From contig URCP01000039.1 of assembly GCA_900546315.1 (NCBI GenBank), forward strand, positions 1 to 23,498: 23,498 nucleotides of DNA, given 5' to 3'. Under the pieces are notes generated by a model, which was not told the origin of the DNA, ran no database searches, and worked only from the letters and a program-made list of their open reading frames with translations. The position numbers and the translations under genes were made by a program. The DNA is from an uncultured Eubacteriales bacterium (GTDB taxonomy: Bacteria; Bacillota; Clostridia; Oscillospirales; CAG-272). Positions 7,089 to 15,171 of the stretch are shown piece by piece (position 1 is the first letter of the stretch; every line of letters begins with the position of its first letter).

Positions 7089-7880
7089 ATGCAGACAAAG
7101 ATCACATCGAGACAGAATCCGCTTGTCGTGCGGCTCTCCAAGCTCTCGGACAAAAAACACAGGGATGAGGAGGGGCTTTTCAGGCTCGACGGCGTGAAGC
7201 TCATCTCTGAGGCGCTGATGAACGGGGTACTTCCGGAATATGTCTTCGTGACGGATGATATGAGCGCGTCCGGATTTCTAAAGGAGATTCCCGATGATCG
7301 GCTGTATACGGTAACAGATGAGGTCCTCGCGAAGCTGACCGACGAGAAGGCGCCTCAGGGAATCGCGGCGTTCATACGCATGGACGGCGTGACGAATATC
7401 ACATTCACTGATTGTCCGGACGGAGCCATGGATCACAGGGTTCTCCTGCTGTCGTCGATACGCGACCCGGGGAACGTCGGCACGATAATACGCTCCGCCT
7501 GCGCGATGGGGCTCGACAGGGTTTATCTGAGCGCCGACTGCGCGGATATATTCTCGCCGAAAACCATGCGCGCGTCTATGGGAATGGCGCTCAGACAGAA
7601 AATAACGGTGGTCGGAAGCGACGTCCGGCTTGTCACGGCGCTGAGACGCGGCGGGACTGAGGTCTTCGCAGCAGCGCTGAGGGACGGCTCGGCGAGGCTC
7701 GGGGAGTTCTCTCTCCCGGAGCGGGTCTGCTTCGTGATCGGAAATGAGGGGCACGGGCTGTCGGACGAGCTTATCGACGCCTGTGGCGGAACTGTCATAA
7801 TACCAATGGCGCCCGGCTGCGAATCGCTCAACGCCGCTATGGCGGCGGGAATAATCTCGTGGGAGATGCGCCGGGTCTGA
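7089..7880 (+). CDS. TrmH/SpoU-family RNA 2'-O-methyltransferase
   Basis: 263 residues. The N-terminal substrate-binding region (about 1-98, EEGLFRLDGVKLISEAL) is followed by the trefoil-knot SpoU methylase domain. Motif 1 is RDPGNVGTIIRSA (125-137), motif 2 VIGNEGHGLS (216-225) and motif 3 IIPMAPGCESLNAAMA (237-252), with the catalytic arginine Arg136 in motif 1. It transfers methyl groups from S-adenosylmethionine to ribose of rRNA or tRNA; the exact nucleotide cannot be told. Position just after rplT is common for this family in Firmicutes. The ATG has CGGAG 8 nt upstream. nagA follows after 18 nt. Confidence 0.93.
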   Translation: MQTKITSRQNPLVVRLSKLSDKKHRDEEGLFRLDGVKLISEALMNGVLPEYVFVTDDMSASGFLKEIPDDRLYTVTDEVLAKLTDEKAPQGIAAFIRMDGVTNITFTDCPDGAMDHRVLLLSSIRDPGNVGTIIRSACAMGLDRVYLSADCADIFSPKTMRASMGMALRQKITVVGSDVRLVTALRRGGTEVFAAALRDGSARLGEFSLPERVCFVIGNEGHGLSDELIDACGGTVIIPMAPGCESLNAAMAAGIISWEMRRV

Positions 7881-7898
7881 CCTGTTCGGAGAAAGAAA

Positions 7899-9062
7899 AT
7901 GAATAGAATAATTTTTGAAAACGCGAAGATTTACGATACCGCGTCCCGCTCGTTCAGGACGGGAGAGTTGACGGTCTGTGACGGCTTCATCGTCATGAAC
8001 GGCGGAATTTCCGGTCGTGACGCCGAACATATTGACCTCGGCGGAGCTTATGTCATCCCGGGAATGGTCGACGTTCACACACACGGCAGAGGCGGCTTTG
8101 AGTCGACCGAGGTCGACGCCGGGGACATGATAAAGATGGCGAGAACCTACGCTAAAGCGGGTACCACATCCTTCTTCCCAACGATGATGTCGGTTCCCTT
8201 TGACCGTCTCGAAGCCGGGATTGACGCCGCGGCGGGCGCTATGAAGATGCAGGCGGGCGGCATGGACGGCGCGCGCGTCATCGGAGTGCACCTCGAGGGA
8301 AGGTACCTGAACGTCAAGAAAAAAGGCGCGCACAACCCCGATTACCTGAAGCCGCTCGACCAGAACGAGTTCTCGGGTCTCGTGAAGCGCTTCGCGTCAC
8401 AGGGCGGAAAGCGTTTCCACCTTACCTGCGCGCCGGAGCTCAATAATGGCGAAAACTTCGTGAAGAGCGCCGTCGCGGAGGGCGTCACGGTCAGCATCGG
8501 TCACTCGAACGCCACCGCGGAGGAGTGCGAAAAGGCGCTCGGATGGGGCGTCACCGGATTCACGCATCTTTACAATGCGATGAGCGCAATGTCCCACCGC
8601 GAGCCGGGGTGCGTCGGCGTCGGGCTCGCGTCTGACGCTTACTGCGAGCTCATCTGCGACGGGCGGCATATCGATCCTGTCGTTGTCAGGGCAACCTACA
8701 GGGCGAAAGGCCCGGACAAGCTGGTGCTCATCACCGATTCCGCGCCGTCCGCGGGTCTCCCGGAGGGACGCTACACTATGGGCGGCGCCGAGATCATGGT
8801 CGGCAACGGCGCGGCGTATCTGCTCGACGGAACGCTCACCGGAAGCATCATCGACCTTTACACCGGTATGCGCAACCTCGCGAAGTTCGCCGGAATCCCG
8901 ATCGAGGACGCCATCCCCTGCGCGACAATCAATCCCGCGAAAATGGTCGGGGCGGACGACGAGGTCGGCTCGCTGGAATTCGGCCGCCGCGCGGACTTCA
9001 TAGTCGCGGATGAAAACCACGATATCAAACAAGTATACGTCGGCGGTAAAATCGTCGAATAA
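7899..9062 (+). CDS. nagA: N-acetylglucosamine-6-phosphate deacetylase
   Basis: 387 residues, amidohydrolase superfamily. It removes acetate from GlcNAc-6-phosphate, feeding amino-sugar use and cell-wall recycling. Visible motifs: metal-binding HTH at residues 60-62, metal ligand Glu133 in GVHLEGRYLN, His202 in SIGHSNAT, His223 in FTHLYNAMS, HREPG at 233-237, and catalytic Asp280 in ITDSAPSAG. The strand-end composite beta domain (residues 1-50 and the last 40) is present, ending VYVGGKIVE. No nagB, nagE or GntR regulator is nearby, so the pathway is not a cluster here. It probably shares a transcript with the upstream methyltransferase. Confidence 0.94.
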   Translation: MNRIIFENAKIYDTASRSFRTGELTVCDGFIVMNGGISGRDAEHIDLGGAYVIPGMVDVHTHGRGGFESTEVDAGDMIKMARTYAKAGTTSFFPTMMSVPFDRLEAGIDAAAGAMKMQAGGMDGARVIGVHLEGRYLNVKKKGAHNPDYLKPLDQNEFSGLVKRFASQGGKRFHLTCAPELNNGENFVKSAVAEGVTVSIGHSNATAEECEKALGWGVTGFTHLYNAMSAMSHREPGCVGVGLASDAYCELICDGRHIDPVVVRATYRAKGPDKLVLITDSAPSAGLPEGRYTMGGAEIMVGNGAAYLLDGTLTGSIIDLYTGMRNLAKFAGIPIEDAIPCATINPAKMVGADDEVGSLEFGRRADFIVADENHDIKQVYVGGKIVE

Positions 9063-9071
9063 ATAAAATAT

Positions 9072-9104
9072 CACGGAACCCGACACCATGCGTCCGGTTC
9101 TGTG
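9072..9104 (+). promoter_or_regulatory. Hairpin in the nagA-metG gap
   Basis: CACGGAACC paired with GGTTCTGTG (9 bp including one G-U), then GAC/GTC inside around a 7-nt loop. No U tract follows on the + strand, so it is not an obvious terminator for nagA. The gap is only 79 nt, too short for a T-box. Function unknown. Confidence 0.4.
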
Positions 9105-9141
9105 ACAGCCAACCGCCCTCATTCGGGCAAAGGAGAGTAAA

Positions 9142-11127
9142 ATGAGCTGCTGTAATCATAACCACGAAAAATTCTATATCACGACCGCGATCGCGTACGC
9201 GTCCGGCAAGCCGCACATCGGCAACACCTATGAGGTCATCATGACCGACGCCGTCGCGCGCCGCAAGCGTCAGGAGGGCTACGACGTCTTCTTCATGACC
9301 GGCACCGACGAGCACGGAATGAAGATCGAGGACAAAGCAAAGGCAAAGGGCGTCACGCCGAAGGAATTCGTCGACGGCGTCGCGGGCGAGATCAGGGGAA
9401 TCTGGGACCTCGTAGGCGCGTCCTACGACAAATTCATGCGCACGACCGACGAAGACCACGTCGAGACCGTTCAGAAGGTTTTCAAGAAACTCTACGATCA
9501 GGGAGACATCTACAAGGGCTCCTATGAAGGCTGGTACTGCGTGCCGGATGAGTCCTTCTTCACCGAGACACAGGTTGTCGACGGAAAGTGCCCGGACTGC
9601 GGCCGCCCCGTCGTCAGGGCAAATGAAGAAGCGTACTTCTTCAGAATGAGCAAATATCAGGACAGACTTCTCAAATACATCGAGGAGCACCCAGACTATA
9701 TCGAGCCCGAGCTCAGACGCAAGGAAATGATCAACAACTTCATAAAGCCCGGACTTCAGGATCTCTGCGTGTCGCGCTCCTCCTTCAAGTGGGGCATACC
9801 GGTCACATTCGACGAGAAGCACGTGATCTATGTCTGGCTCGACGCGCTGTTCAACTACGCGACCGGCGTCGGACTCAAGTTCGACGACAATGGAAACCTC
9901 GTTCACGACGAGCGCTTCGAGAAGTACTGGCCCGCGGACGTCCATGTCATCGGCAAGGACATCATGCGCTTCCATTCGATCTACTGGACGATATTCCTGA
10001 TGGCGCTCGGTCTGCCGCTTCCGAAGAAGATCTTCGGGCATCCGTGGTTCAACTTCGGCACCGACAAGATGTCGAAGTCAAGAGGAAACGTCATCTACGC
10101 GGACGACCTCGTAAAGCGCTTCGGAGTCGACGGCGTGAGACACTACTGCCTCTCCGAGATGCCTTATTCCTCCGACGGAAGCATCACGTATGAGGAAATG
10201 ATAACCCGCTACAACTCCGACCTCGCGAACAATCTCGGAAACCTCGTCAACCGCACTATCGCGATGACCCACAAGTATTTCGGCGGCGTGATCCAGGCGC
10301 CTGTCAGAACGACCGACGAGGACGAAAAGCTCGACGCCGAACTGAAATCCGCCTGCGCCGACGCCTGCAAGGCTGTCAGCGACAACATGGACTCCTTCCA
10401 CATCGCGGACGCGAGCGACGCGGTCTTCGCGCTCTTCCGCCGCGCGAACAAGTATATTGACGAGACGACTCCGTGGGTGCTCGCGAAGAGCGAGGAGACT
10501 CTGCCGCGTCTCGGAACCGTTCTCTACAATCTTCTCGAGACGATAAGAATCGGCGCGATACTCCTCGAGCCGTTCATGCCGACGACCTCCGCGTCGATAC
10601 TCGACCAGCTCGCCGCGCACGAGCGCTCGCTCGAGAGCACGTCCGCGTTCGGCGGGCTCAAGGCCGGCGAATCGGTCGGCGAGGCAAAGCCGCTCTTCGC
10701 GAGAATAGATGAGGCAAAGCTCCTCGCCGAGATCGAGGCTGAGCGCGCCGAGGCAGCCGCAAAGGCGGAAGCCGCCGAAAAGAAGACCGAAAAGCCGGAA
10801 GGCTGCGCGGTGATCGGAATAGACGACTTCATGAAGGTCGAGCTGAGAACCGCTCAGGTCATCTCATGCGAGCCTGTGCCGAAAGCAAAGAAACTGCTGA
10901 AACTCCAGATAGATCTCGGATACGAGAAGAGACAGGTCGTCTCCGGCATCGCGAAGTTCTACAAGCCAGAGGATCTTGTCGGCAAGAAGCTGATCGTCGT
11001 CGCGAATCTCGCGCCCGCGAAGCTCTGCGGCGTCGAGAGCCAGGGAATGCTTCTCGCGTCCGGAGAGGAAGAGGTCAGGGTGGTATTCCTCGATCCCGAG
11101 ACCCCTCTCGGAGAGAGAGTGAGATAA
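9142..11127 (+). CDS. metG: Methionyl-tRNA synthetase with C-terminal tRNA-binding domain
   Basis: 661 residues. It charges tRNA-Met with methionine. The class I signatures are HIGN at residues 25-28 and KMSKS at 309-313. A partial zinc-knuckle region, YCVPDESF followed by CPDCGRP, lies at about 132-158. The anticodon-binding helices follow (WVLAKS region). A linker rich in Glu, Ala and Lys at about 525-552 leads to a Trbp111-like OB-fold domain (about 559-661, with ELRTAQV and ESQGMLLASG) that aids dimerisation and tRNA binding. The N-terminus MSCCNHNH before the usual FYITTAI is unusual. tatD begins at the base after the stop. Confidence 0.97.
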   Translation: MSCCNHNHEKFYITTAIAYASGKPHIGNTYEVIMTDAVARRKRQEGYDVFFMTGTDEHGMKIEDKAKAKGVTPKEFVDGVAGEIRGIWDLVGASYDKFMRTTDEDHVETVQKVFKKLYDQGDIYKGSYEGWYCVPDESFFTETQVVDGKCPDCGRPVVRANEEAYFFRMSKYQDRLLKYIEEHPDYIEPELRRKEMINNFIKPGLQDLCVSRSSFKWGIPVTFDEKHVIYVWLDALFNYATGVGLKFDDNGNLVHDERFEKYWPADVHVIGKDIMRFHSIYWTIFLMALGLPLPKKIFGHPWFNFGTDKMSKSRGNVIYADDLVKRFGVDGVRHYCLSEMPYSSDGSITYEEMITRYNSDLANNLGNLVNRTIAMTHKYFGGVIQAPVRTTDEDEKLDAELKSACADACKAVSDNMDSFHIADASDAVFALFRRANKYIDETTPWVLAKSEETLPRLGTVLYNLLETIRIGAILLEPFMPTTSASILDQLAAHERSLESTSAFGGLKAGESVGEAKPLFARIDEAKLLAEIEAERAEAAAKAEAAEKKTEKPEGCAVIGIDDFMKVELRTAQVISCEPVPKAKKLLKLQIDLGYEKRQVVSGIAKFYKPEDLVGKKLIVVANLAPAKLCGVESQGMLLASGEEEVRVVFLDPETPLGERVR

Positions 11128-11943
11128 ATGCCCGGGTTCAGACGAACGACCGACTTTCCGCTGTTTGACACCCACGCGCACTACAACGACCACAAATTCG
11201 ACGAGGGCAGCGAAACCGAGGACCGGGACAGAATCCTTGAGGATCTGTTCTCGCAGAACATCCGGCACATCGTGAACGCCGGGACAAAACCTGAGACCAA
11301 TCTCGAGTCCATCGCCCTTGCGGAGAAATATCCCGGAATGTACGCCGCGGTCGGTATACACCCGGAAGATATAAACCCGGAGGACGACATTGAAACGGTC
11401 ATGGGAGAGCTCGAAAGACAGCTCTCCCACCCGAAGGTCGTCGCCCTCGGAGAGATCGGACTCGACTACCACTGGGACACCGTGCCGAAGGACACGCAGA
11501 AGGTGTGGCTCCGCCGTCAGCTTGCCCTCGCGGAGAAGACCGGTATGCCGGTCATCATCCACGACCGCGAGGCGCACGGGGACATCATGGATATTCTGCA
11601 TGACTTCCCGCGCGTCACCGGTGTGTTCCACAGCTTTTCCGCGAGCGCCGAGATCGCGAGACAGCTCGTGAACCGCGGCTGGTACATCTCATTCTCCGGC
11701 GTCATAACTTTCAAGAACGCGTCGCGGCTGGCGGAGATAGTGCCGACGGTGCCGCTCGACCGGGTCATGATCGAGACCGACTGCCCGTACCTCGCGCCGG
11801 TGCCGTTCAGGGGGAAGATTAACCATTCCGGTCTGATGGAATACACCGCGCTCAAAGCGGCGGAACTGTACGGGCTCGGACCGGAGGAGTTCTGCCGCAT
11901 GGCATATGAGAACTCGATGAGATTCTACAGTCTCAAAGACTGA
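11128..11943 (+). CDS. tatD: TatD-family metal-dependent DNase/hydrolase
   Basis: 271 residues. The TIM-barrel hydrolase motifs are complete: DTHAH (His16, His18), metal ligand Glu109 in ALGEIGLDYH, His145 in PVIIHDREA, His168 in GVFHSFSA and Asp218 in ETDCPYLAP. Members act as 3'-5' exonucleases or quality-control deacylases. The ATG follows the metG stop without a spacer; the metG-tatD pair is a conserved Firmicutes arrangement (metS-yabD in Bacillus subtilis), which supports the call. Confidence 0.95.
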   Translation: MPGFRRTTDFPLFDTHAHYNDHKFDEGSETEDRDRILEDLFSQNIRHIVNAGTKPETNLESIALAEKYPGMYAAVGIHPEDINPEDDIETVMGELERQLSHPKVVALGEIGLDYHWDTVPKDTQKVWLRRQLALAEKTGMPVIIHDREAHGDIMDILHDFPRVTGVFHSFSASAEIARQLVNRGWYISFSGVITFKNASRLAEIVPTVPLDRVMIETDCPYLAPVPFRGKINHSGLMEYTALKAAELYGLGPEEFCRMAYENSMRFYSLKD

Positions 11944-11968
11944 CAAAATTCACGGAGGAAACCATACT

Positions 11969-12799
11969 ATGACTTTCTTTACCGAAAACATCACCGTTCA
12001 GGGCATAACCGTCCCGCTCCGCTGCTACATTCCGGATCTCGGCGGAGTACCGAAGTACGCGGGAAACCGTCCCGCCGTCATCATCTTCCCCGGCGGAGGA
12101 TACAGCATAACCTATCACGGCGAGGCAGAGCCGATCGCGCTCAAATATGTGGCTGACGGCATCTGCGCGTTCGTCCTTGACTACAGCTGCGCGCCGGTGC
12201 GTTTCCCGATCCCGCAGCTCGAGGCGTTCAAGGCGATACGCTATGTCAGAGAGAACGCAGAGCGCTTCGGCATCGACCCGCACAACATCGCGACGACCGG
12301 CTTCTCCGCCGGAGGACATCTCTGCTCCTGCACCGGAACGCTCTGGAACAAGTTCCAGGAGTATTTCGAAAAAGAGGGCATGAACGACGTCGACGCGCGC
12401 GTCTATCGCCCGGACAAGATGATACTCTGCTATCCGGTCATCCGCTCCTATTCAAAGTTCGCGCATATGGGCTCGTTCATCAACCTCCTCGGTGAGGACC
12501 GCATGAGCGACAGCGCGCTCCTCGACTTCCTCTCTACCGACAAGCAGATCGACGACGAGACCCCGCCGACCTTCATCTGGCACACGAGCGAGGACGGCGG
12601 AGTTCCGCCGGTCAACTCGTACAGCTTCGCGCTCGCGCTCGCCGAGCGGAGAATTCCGTGCGAGGTTCATGTTTATCTGCACGGCGACCACGGTCTCTGC
12701 CTCGGCTCCTGCGTCACCGGACAATTCGACTACACGACACCGCATGAGGTCTCCGAGTGGATCGATAAAGCGATAAGATTCGCTTACGTGAAATTCTGA
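11969..12799 (+). CDS. Alpha/beta hydrolase, acetyl-xylan esterase-like
   Basis: 276 residues of the alpha/beta hydrolase (BD-FAE/esterase-lipase) fold. The oxyanion region is FPGGGYS (40-46), the nucleophile Ser113 in GFSAGG, the acid Asp209 in HTSEDGGVP and the base His241 in HGDHGL. Relatives remove acetyl or feruloyl groups from plant polysaccharides. No signal peptide is seen, so it likely acts on imported oligosaccharides. GGAGG 9-10 nt before the ATG supports the start. It lies 25 nt after tatD and ends in a terminator, so it is the last gene of this + strand run. The substrate is inferred from family and the neighbouring glycosidase. Confidence 0.85.
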   Translation: MTFFTENITVQGITVPLRCYIPDLGGVPKYAGNRPAVIIFPGGGYSITYHGEAEPIALKYVADGICAFVLDYSCAPVRFPIPQLEAFKAIRYVRENAERFGIDPHNIATTGFSAGGHLCSCTGTLWNKFQEYFEKEGMNDVDARVYRPDKMILCYPVIRSYSKFAHMGSFINLLGEDRMSDSALLDFLSTDKQIDDETPPTFIWHTSEDGGVPPVNSYSFALALAERRIPCEVHVYLHGDHGLCLGSCVTGQFDYTTPHEVSEWIDKAIRFAYVKF

Positions 12800-12803
12800 A
12801 AAT

Positions 12804-12845
12804 AAAAAAACAGTGACCGTCCCCCCGGCGATCACCGTTTTTTTG
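12804..12845 (+). terminator. Terminator after the esterase gene
   Basis: Imperfect stem of an A tract plus C.GTGA paired with TCAC.G plus a T tract, around a C-rich loop; seven T follow or take part in the stem. Confidence 0.75.
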
Positions 12846-12864
12846 TGAATCCGCAAAAAAGCCC

Positions 12865-12892
12865 TTGACTTTTTACGATAACATGGTATAAT
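12865..12892 (+). promoter_or_regulatory. Promoter of the glycoside hydrolase gene
   Basis: TTGACT (12865-12870), 16-nt spacer, TATAAT (12887-12892). The start of transcription would be near 12900, within the inverted repeat described separately. Confidence 0.85.
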
Positions 12893-12913
12893 GGATTTAC
12901 CGTAAATTATCGT
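12875..12913 (+). promoter_or_regulatory. Inverted repeat around the glycoside hydrolase promoter, possible operator
   Basis: ACGATAA at 12875-12881 and its complement TTATCGT at 12907-12913, centres 32 bp apart (three helical turns). One arm lies in the promoter spacer and the other just past the start point. Between them TTTACCGTAAA (12896-12906) is itself a palindrome. A carbohydrate regulator could bind here; this is inference. Confidence 0.45.
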
Positions 12914-12931
12914 GAAAGGAACTATCAGATT

Positions 12932-14335
12932 ATGGCATCTATAACCCCCATCGGAAAGATAATCCCGAAACGCTCGCTCGATATAAAGAGCTCCCGCCTC
13001 GGAATCGGCTTCGAAAAGCTCGACCGCGACGTATTCGACCCGGAGAAGGCGTATGACAAGCTCGCGCTCGTCGGCGTCAAGTGGGTAAGGCTTCAGTCCG
13101 GCTGGCAGCGCACAGAGCGCGAAAAGGGCGTATACAACTTCGCGTGGCTCGACCGCGTGGTCGACGAGCTCATCGCGCGCGGTATGCGCCCGTGGATTTG
13201 TCTCTGTTACGGCAACGACCTTTATACCGAGTCGGCAAAGCAGGTGTTCGGCGCCGTCGGCTGCCCTCCGATATTCACCGACGAGGAAAAGACCGCGTGG
13301 GCAAACTATGTCCGCGCGACAGTCAGACACTTTGCCGGCAGGGTGACACACTATGAGATCTGGAACGAGCCGGACGGAAAGTGGTGCTGGAAGCACGGTG
13401 TCAGCGCCGAGGAATACGGCAGGTTCGCGCACGACACCGCGAAGGCTATACGCGAGGTGTCTGATGACGCGTTCATAATCGGCGGATCGGTCTGCATGAT
13501 CTGGGATCTCTCATACATGGATACCGCTCTGTCCGCCGGGATGGCAGGCAGCGTCGACGCTGTCACATTCCATGAATACACGGCTGACGAGACAGCGCTC
13601 TACACCCATGTCCCGGCTCTCGAGGCTCTCATACACCTGCACGACCCGAAAATACGGCTGATACAGGGAGAGTCCGGATCACAGTCGAGAAGCGACGGCT
13701 GCGGCGCTCTCGCGGGCGGCGCGTGGACGCCGGAAAGGCAGGCTAAGCAGTGTCTGAGACACGCGGTCGCGGATCTCTCTACCGATGTGCTTTTCTCCTC
13801 CTACTTCTCCTGTATGGACATGATCGAGGCTCTGAACGGAAAGGTCGGGGACAAGACGTCTTATCTCGATTACGGCTATTTCGGAATCCTCGGCGCGGAC
13901 TTCGACGAGAACGGGTTCTCATCCGGTGAGTATTCACCGAAGCCATCGTACTACGCTTACCAGAATCTCTGCTCCGTGTTCGCGGAAGACCCGGAACCGT
14001 GCGACCTGCCGATTGTCCGCGTCATCAGACCATCAGCCAGCCTTCTTGGGAACGATTACGCTGACACGCTCTCTCTTCATGGATTCAGGAAGCCCGGCGG
14101 CTCCTACGCGCTCGCTTACTGGGCGCCGACGCCGCTTCTGACAACGACGATCGAAACGACGGTGAGCTTCCGCGCGGCGGGACTTCCGGAAAAGATGTCT
14201 CTCGTCGACCTGATGGATGGGACGATATATGACATTTCGGACCATGCCGAAAAGTCCGGCTCCGGCATAATCATCAAGAACATACCGGCGAAGGATTACC
14301 CGATGCTGCTGACGTTCGGGGACTTCATCGACTGA
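12932..14335 (+). CDS. Clan GH-A glycoside hydrolase, GH39-like
   Basis: 467 residues. A TIM barrel is suggested by LGIGFEKL, GVKWVRLQSGWQRTE, GVYNFAWLDRVVD and YEIWNEPDGKW. The acid/base is likely Glu146 in WNEP, and the nucleophile Glu247 in IQGESG, about 100 residues later as usual for clan GH-A. A C-terminal beta domain (about 370-467) follows. GH39 enzymes include beta-xylosidases; the exact specificity is not readable. No signal peptide is present, so it probably works inside the cell on imported oligosaccharides together with the esterase upstream. It has its own promoter with an inverted repeat. The ATG at 12932 is preceded by GAAAGGAA. It ends at a shared convergent terminator. Confidence 0.8.
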   Translation: MASITPIGKIIPKRSLDIKSSRLGIGFEKLDRDVFDPEKAYDKLALVGVKWVRLQSGWQRTEREKGVYNFAWLDRVVDELIARGMRPWICLCYGNDLYTESAKQVFGAVGCPPIFTDEEKTAWANYVRATVRHFAGRVTHYEIWNEPDGKWCWKHGVSAEEYGRFAHDTAKAIREVSDDAFIIGGSVCMIWDLSYMDTALSAGMAGSVDAVTFHEYTADETALYTHVPALEALIHLHDPKIRLIQGESGSQSRSDGCGALAGGAWTPERQAKQCLRHAVADLSTDVLFSSYFSCMDMIEALNGKVGDKTSYLDYGYFGILGADFDENGFSSGEYSPKPSYYAYQNLCSVFAEDPEPCDLPIVRVIRPSASLLGNDYADTLSLHGFRKPGGSYALAYWAPTPLLTTTIETTVSFRAAGLPEKMSLVDLMDGTIYDISDHAEKSGSGIIIKNIPAKDYPMLLTFGDFID

Positions 14336-14342
14336 GCAGATC

Positions 14343-14374
14343 AAAACTGACGCGTTTTATGGCGCGTCAGTTTT
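14343..14374. terminator. Bidirectional terminator between convergent genes
   Basis: Perfect 12-bp stem AAAACTGACGCG/CGCGTCAGTTTT with an 8-nt loop. On the + strand TTTTCTTTATT follows, serving the glycoside hydrolase. On the - strand only the stem's own TTTT is available for the phosphatase gene. Confidence 0.88.
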
Positions 14375-14380
14375 CTTTAT

Positions 14381-15151
14381 TCAGGCGAGAAGATCGCGAC
14401 CTTCCCAGTCTCTGTCGGGCGAGACACCGGCGAGAGCGGTTATCGTCGGGGCGATGTCCATGATGTTCGCATCCGCGAGTTCCCCTCCCTCTCGCGCGCG
14501 GTCGTAGACGAACAGCGGGATCGTCATGTCCTCCGGCATATCCGAGCCGTGCGAGCGGTCGTGTCCGCCGTGATCCGCCGTTATGATGATCGTGTAATCC
14601 TCCGGGACAGAGTTCATCACGCGCTCTATGCAGTCAAGGCTCTCTTTCACCGAGTACATATACTCCTCGCCCATCCAGCCGTGTCCGTGTCCCGCCTCAT
14701 CGACGAAGCCGAGATACAGGAACGCGAAATCAGGTTTCTCAGCGTTCACGTATGCAATTGCGTCATCAGTCAGAGCCTCATTCGACGCCTCGTAGCCGTA
14801 ACGCCCGGAAATGAACTTCGAATACGCGAGCGAGCCGGGTCTCGAAAGGTCGCGAAGCTCCTCCCAATTGAAGAAGAACGCGCACTTCTTGTCCGCCGCC
14901 GACAGAACCTCACAGAGCCCGCGGACAGGTCTCACCTGCGGCACGTATGTATTCGACAGTATGCCGTGTCTCTGCGGCGTAACGCTGTGAAAGAGCGACA
15001 TATGACACGGAAGCGTGACCGACGGCATGACCGTCTGTGCTCCCAGTGTGTAGACAGAGTGAGCTTTCAGCTCATCGACGACCTTGTGCCCGGTCTGTAA
15101 GACCGCGTCCGGACGCATTCCGTCTACGAGGATGAGGATTGTTTTTTTCAT
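14381..15151 (-). CDS. Alkaline phosphatase superfamily protein (type I phosphodiesterase/nucleotide pyrophosphatase-like)
   Basis: 256 residues from the ATG at 15151. Metal and nucleophile motifs of the superfamily are clear: Asp10 in LVDGMRPD, likely nucleophile Thr46 in PSVTLPCHM, then DEAGHGHG and ADHGGHDRSHG for the two-metal site. It hydrolyses phosphate mono- or diesters; the substrate is unknown. No signal peptide is seen. The start was chosen because AAAGGAGA lies 7 nt upstream of 15151; an in-frame ATG at 15175 overlaps the stop of the preceding solute-binding gene but lacks such a site. It is the second gene of a two-gene - strand unit. Confidence 0.85.
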   Translation of the reverse strand: MKKTILILVDGMRPDAVLQTGHKVVDELKAHSVYTLGAQTVMPSVTLPCHMSLFHSVTPQRHGILSNTYVPQVRPVRGLCEVLSAADKKCAFFFNWEELRDLSRPGSLAYSKFISGRYGYEASNEALTDDAIAYVNAEKPDFAFLYLGFVDEAGHGHGWMGEEYMYSVKESLDCIERVMNSVPEDYTIIITADHGGHDRSHGSDMPEDMTIPLFVYDRAREGGELADANIMDIAPTITALAGVSPDRDWEGRDLLA

Positions 15152-15171
15152 GATAGTATCTCCTTTTTGTA

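Noticed and set aside
7278..8333. Long open frames on the strand opposite the methyltransferase and nagA (and similar ones elsewhere)
   Set aside because: They are Arg-, His- and Asp-rich shadows created by GC-rich codons of the real genes, with no ribosome binding sites or family motifs.
9063..9141. T-box riboswitch before metG
   Set aside because: The gap is only 79 nt and shows one hairpin without a specifier loop, T-box sequence or terminator.
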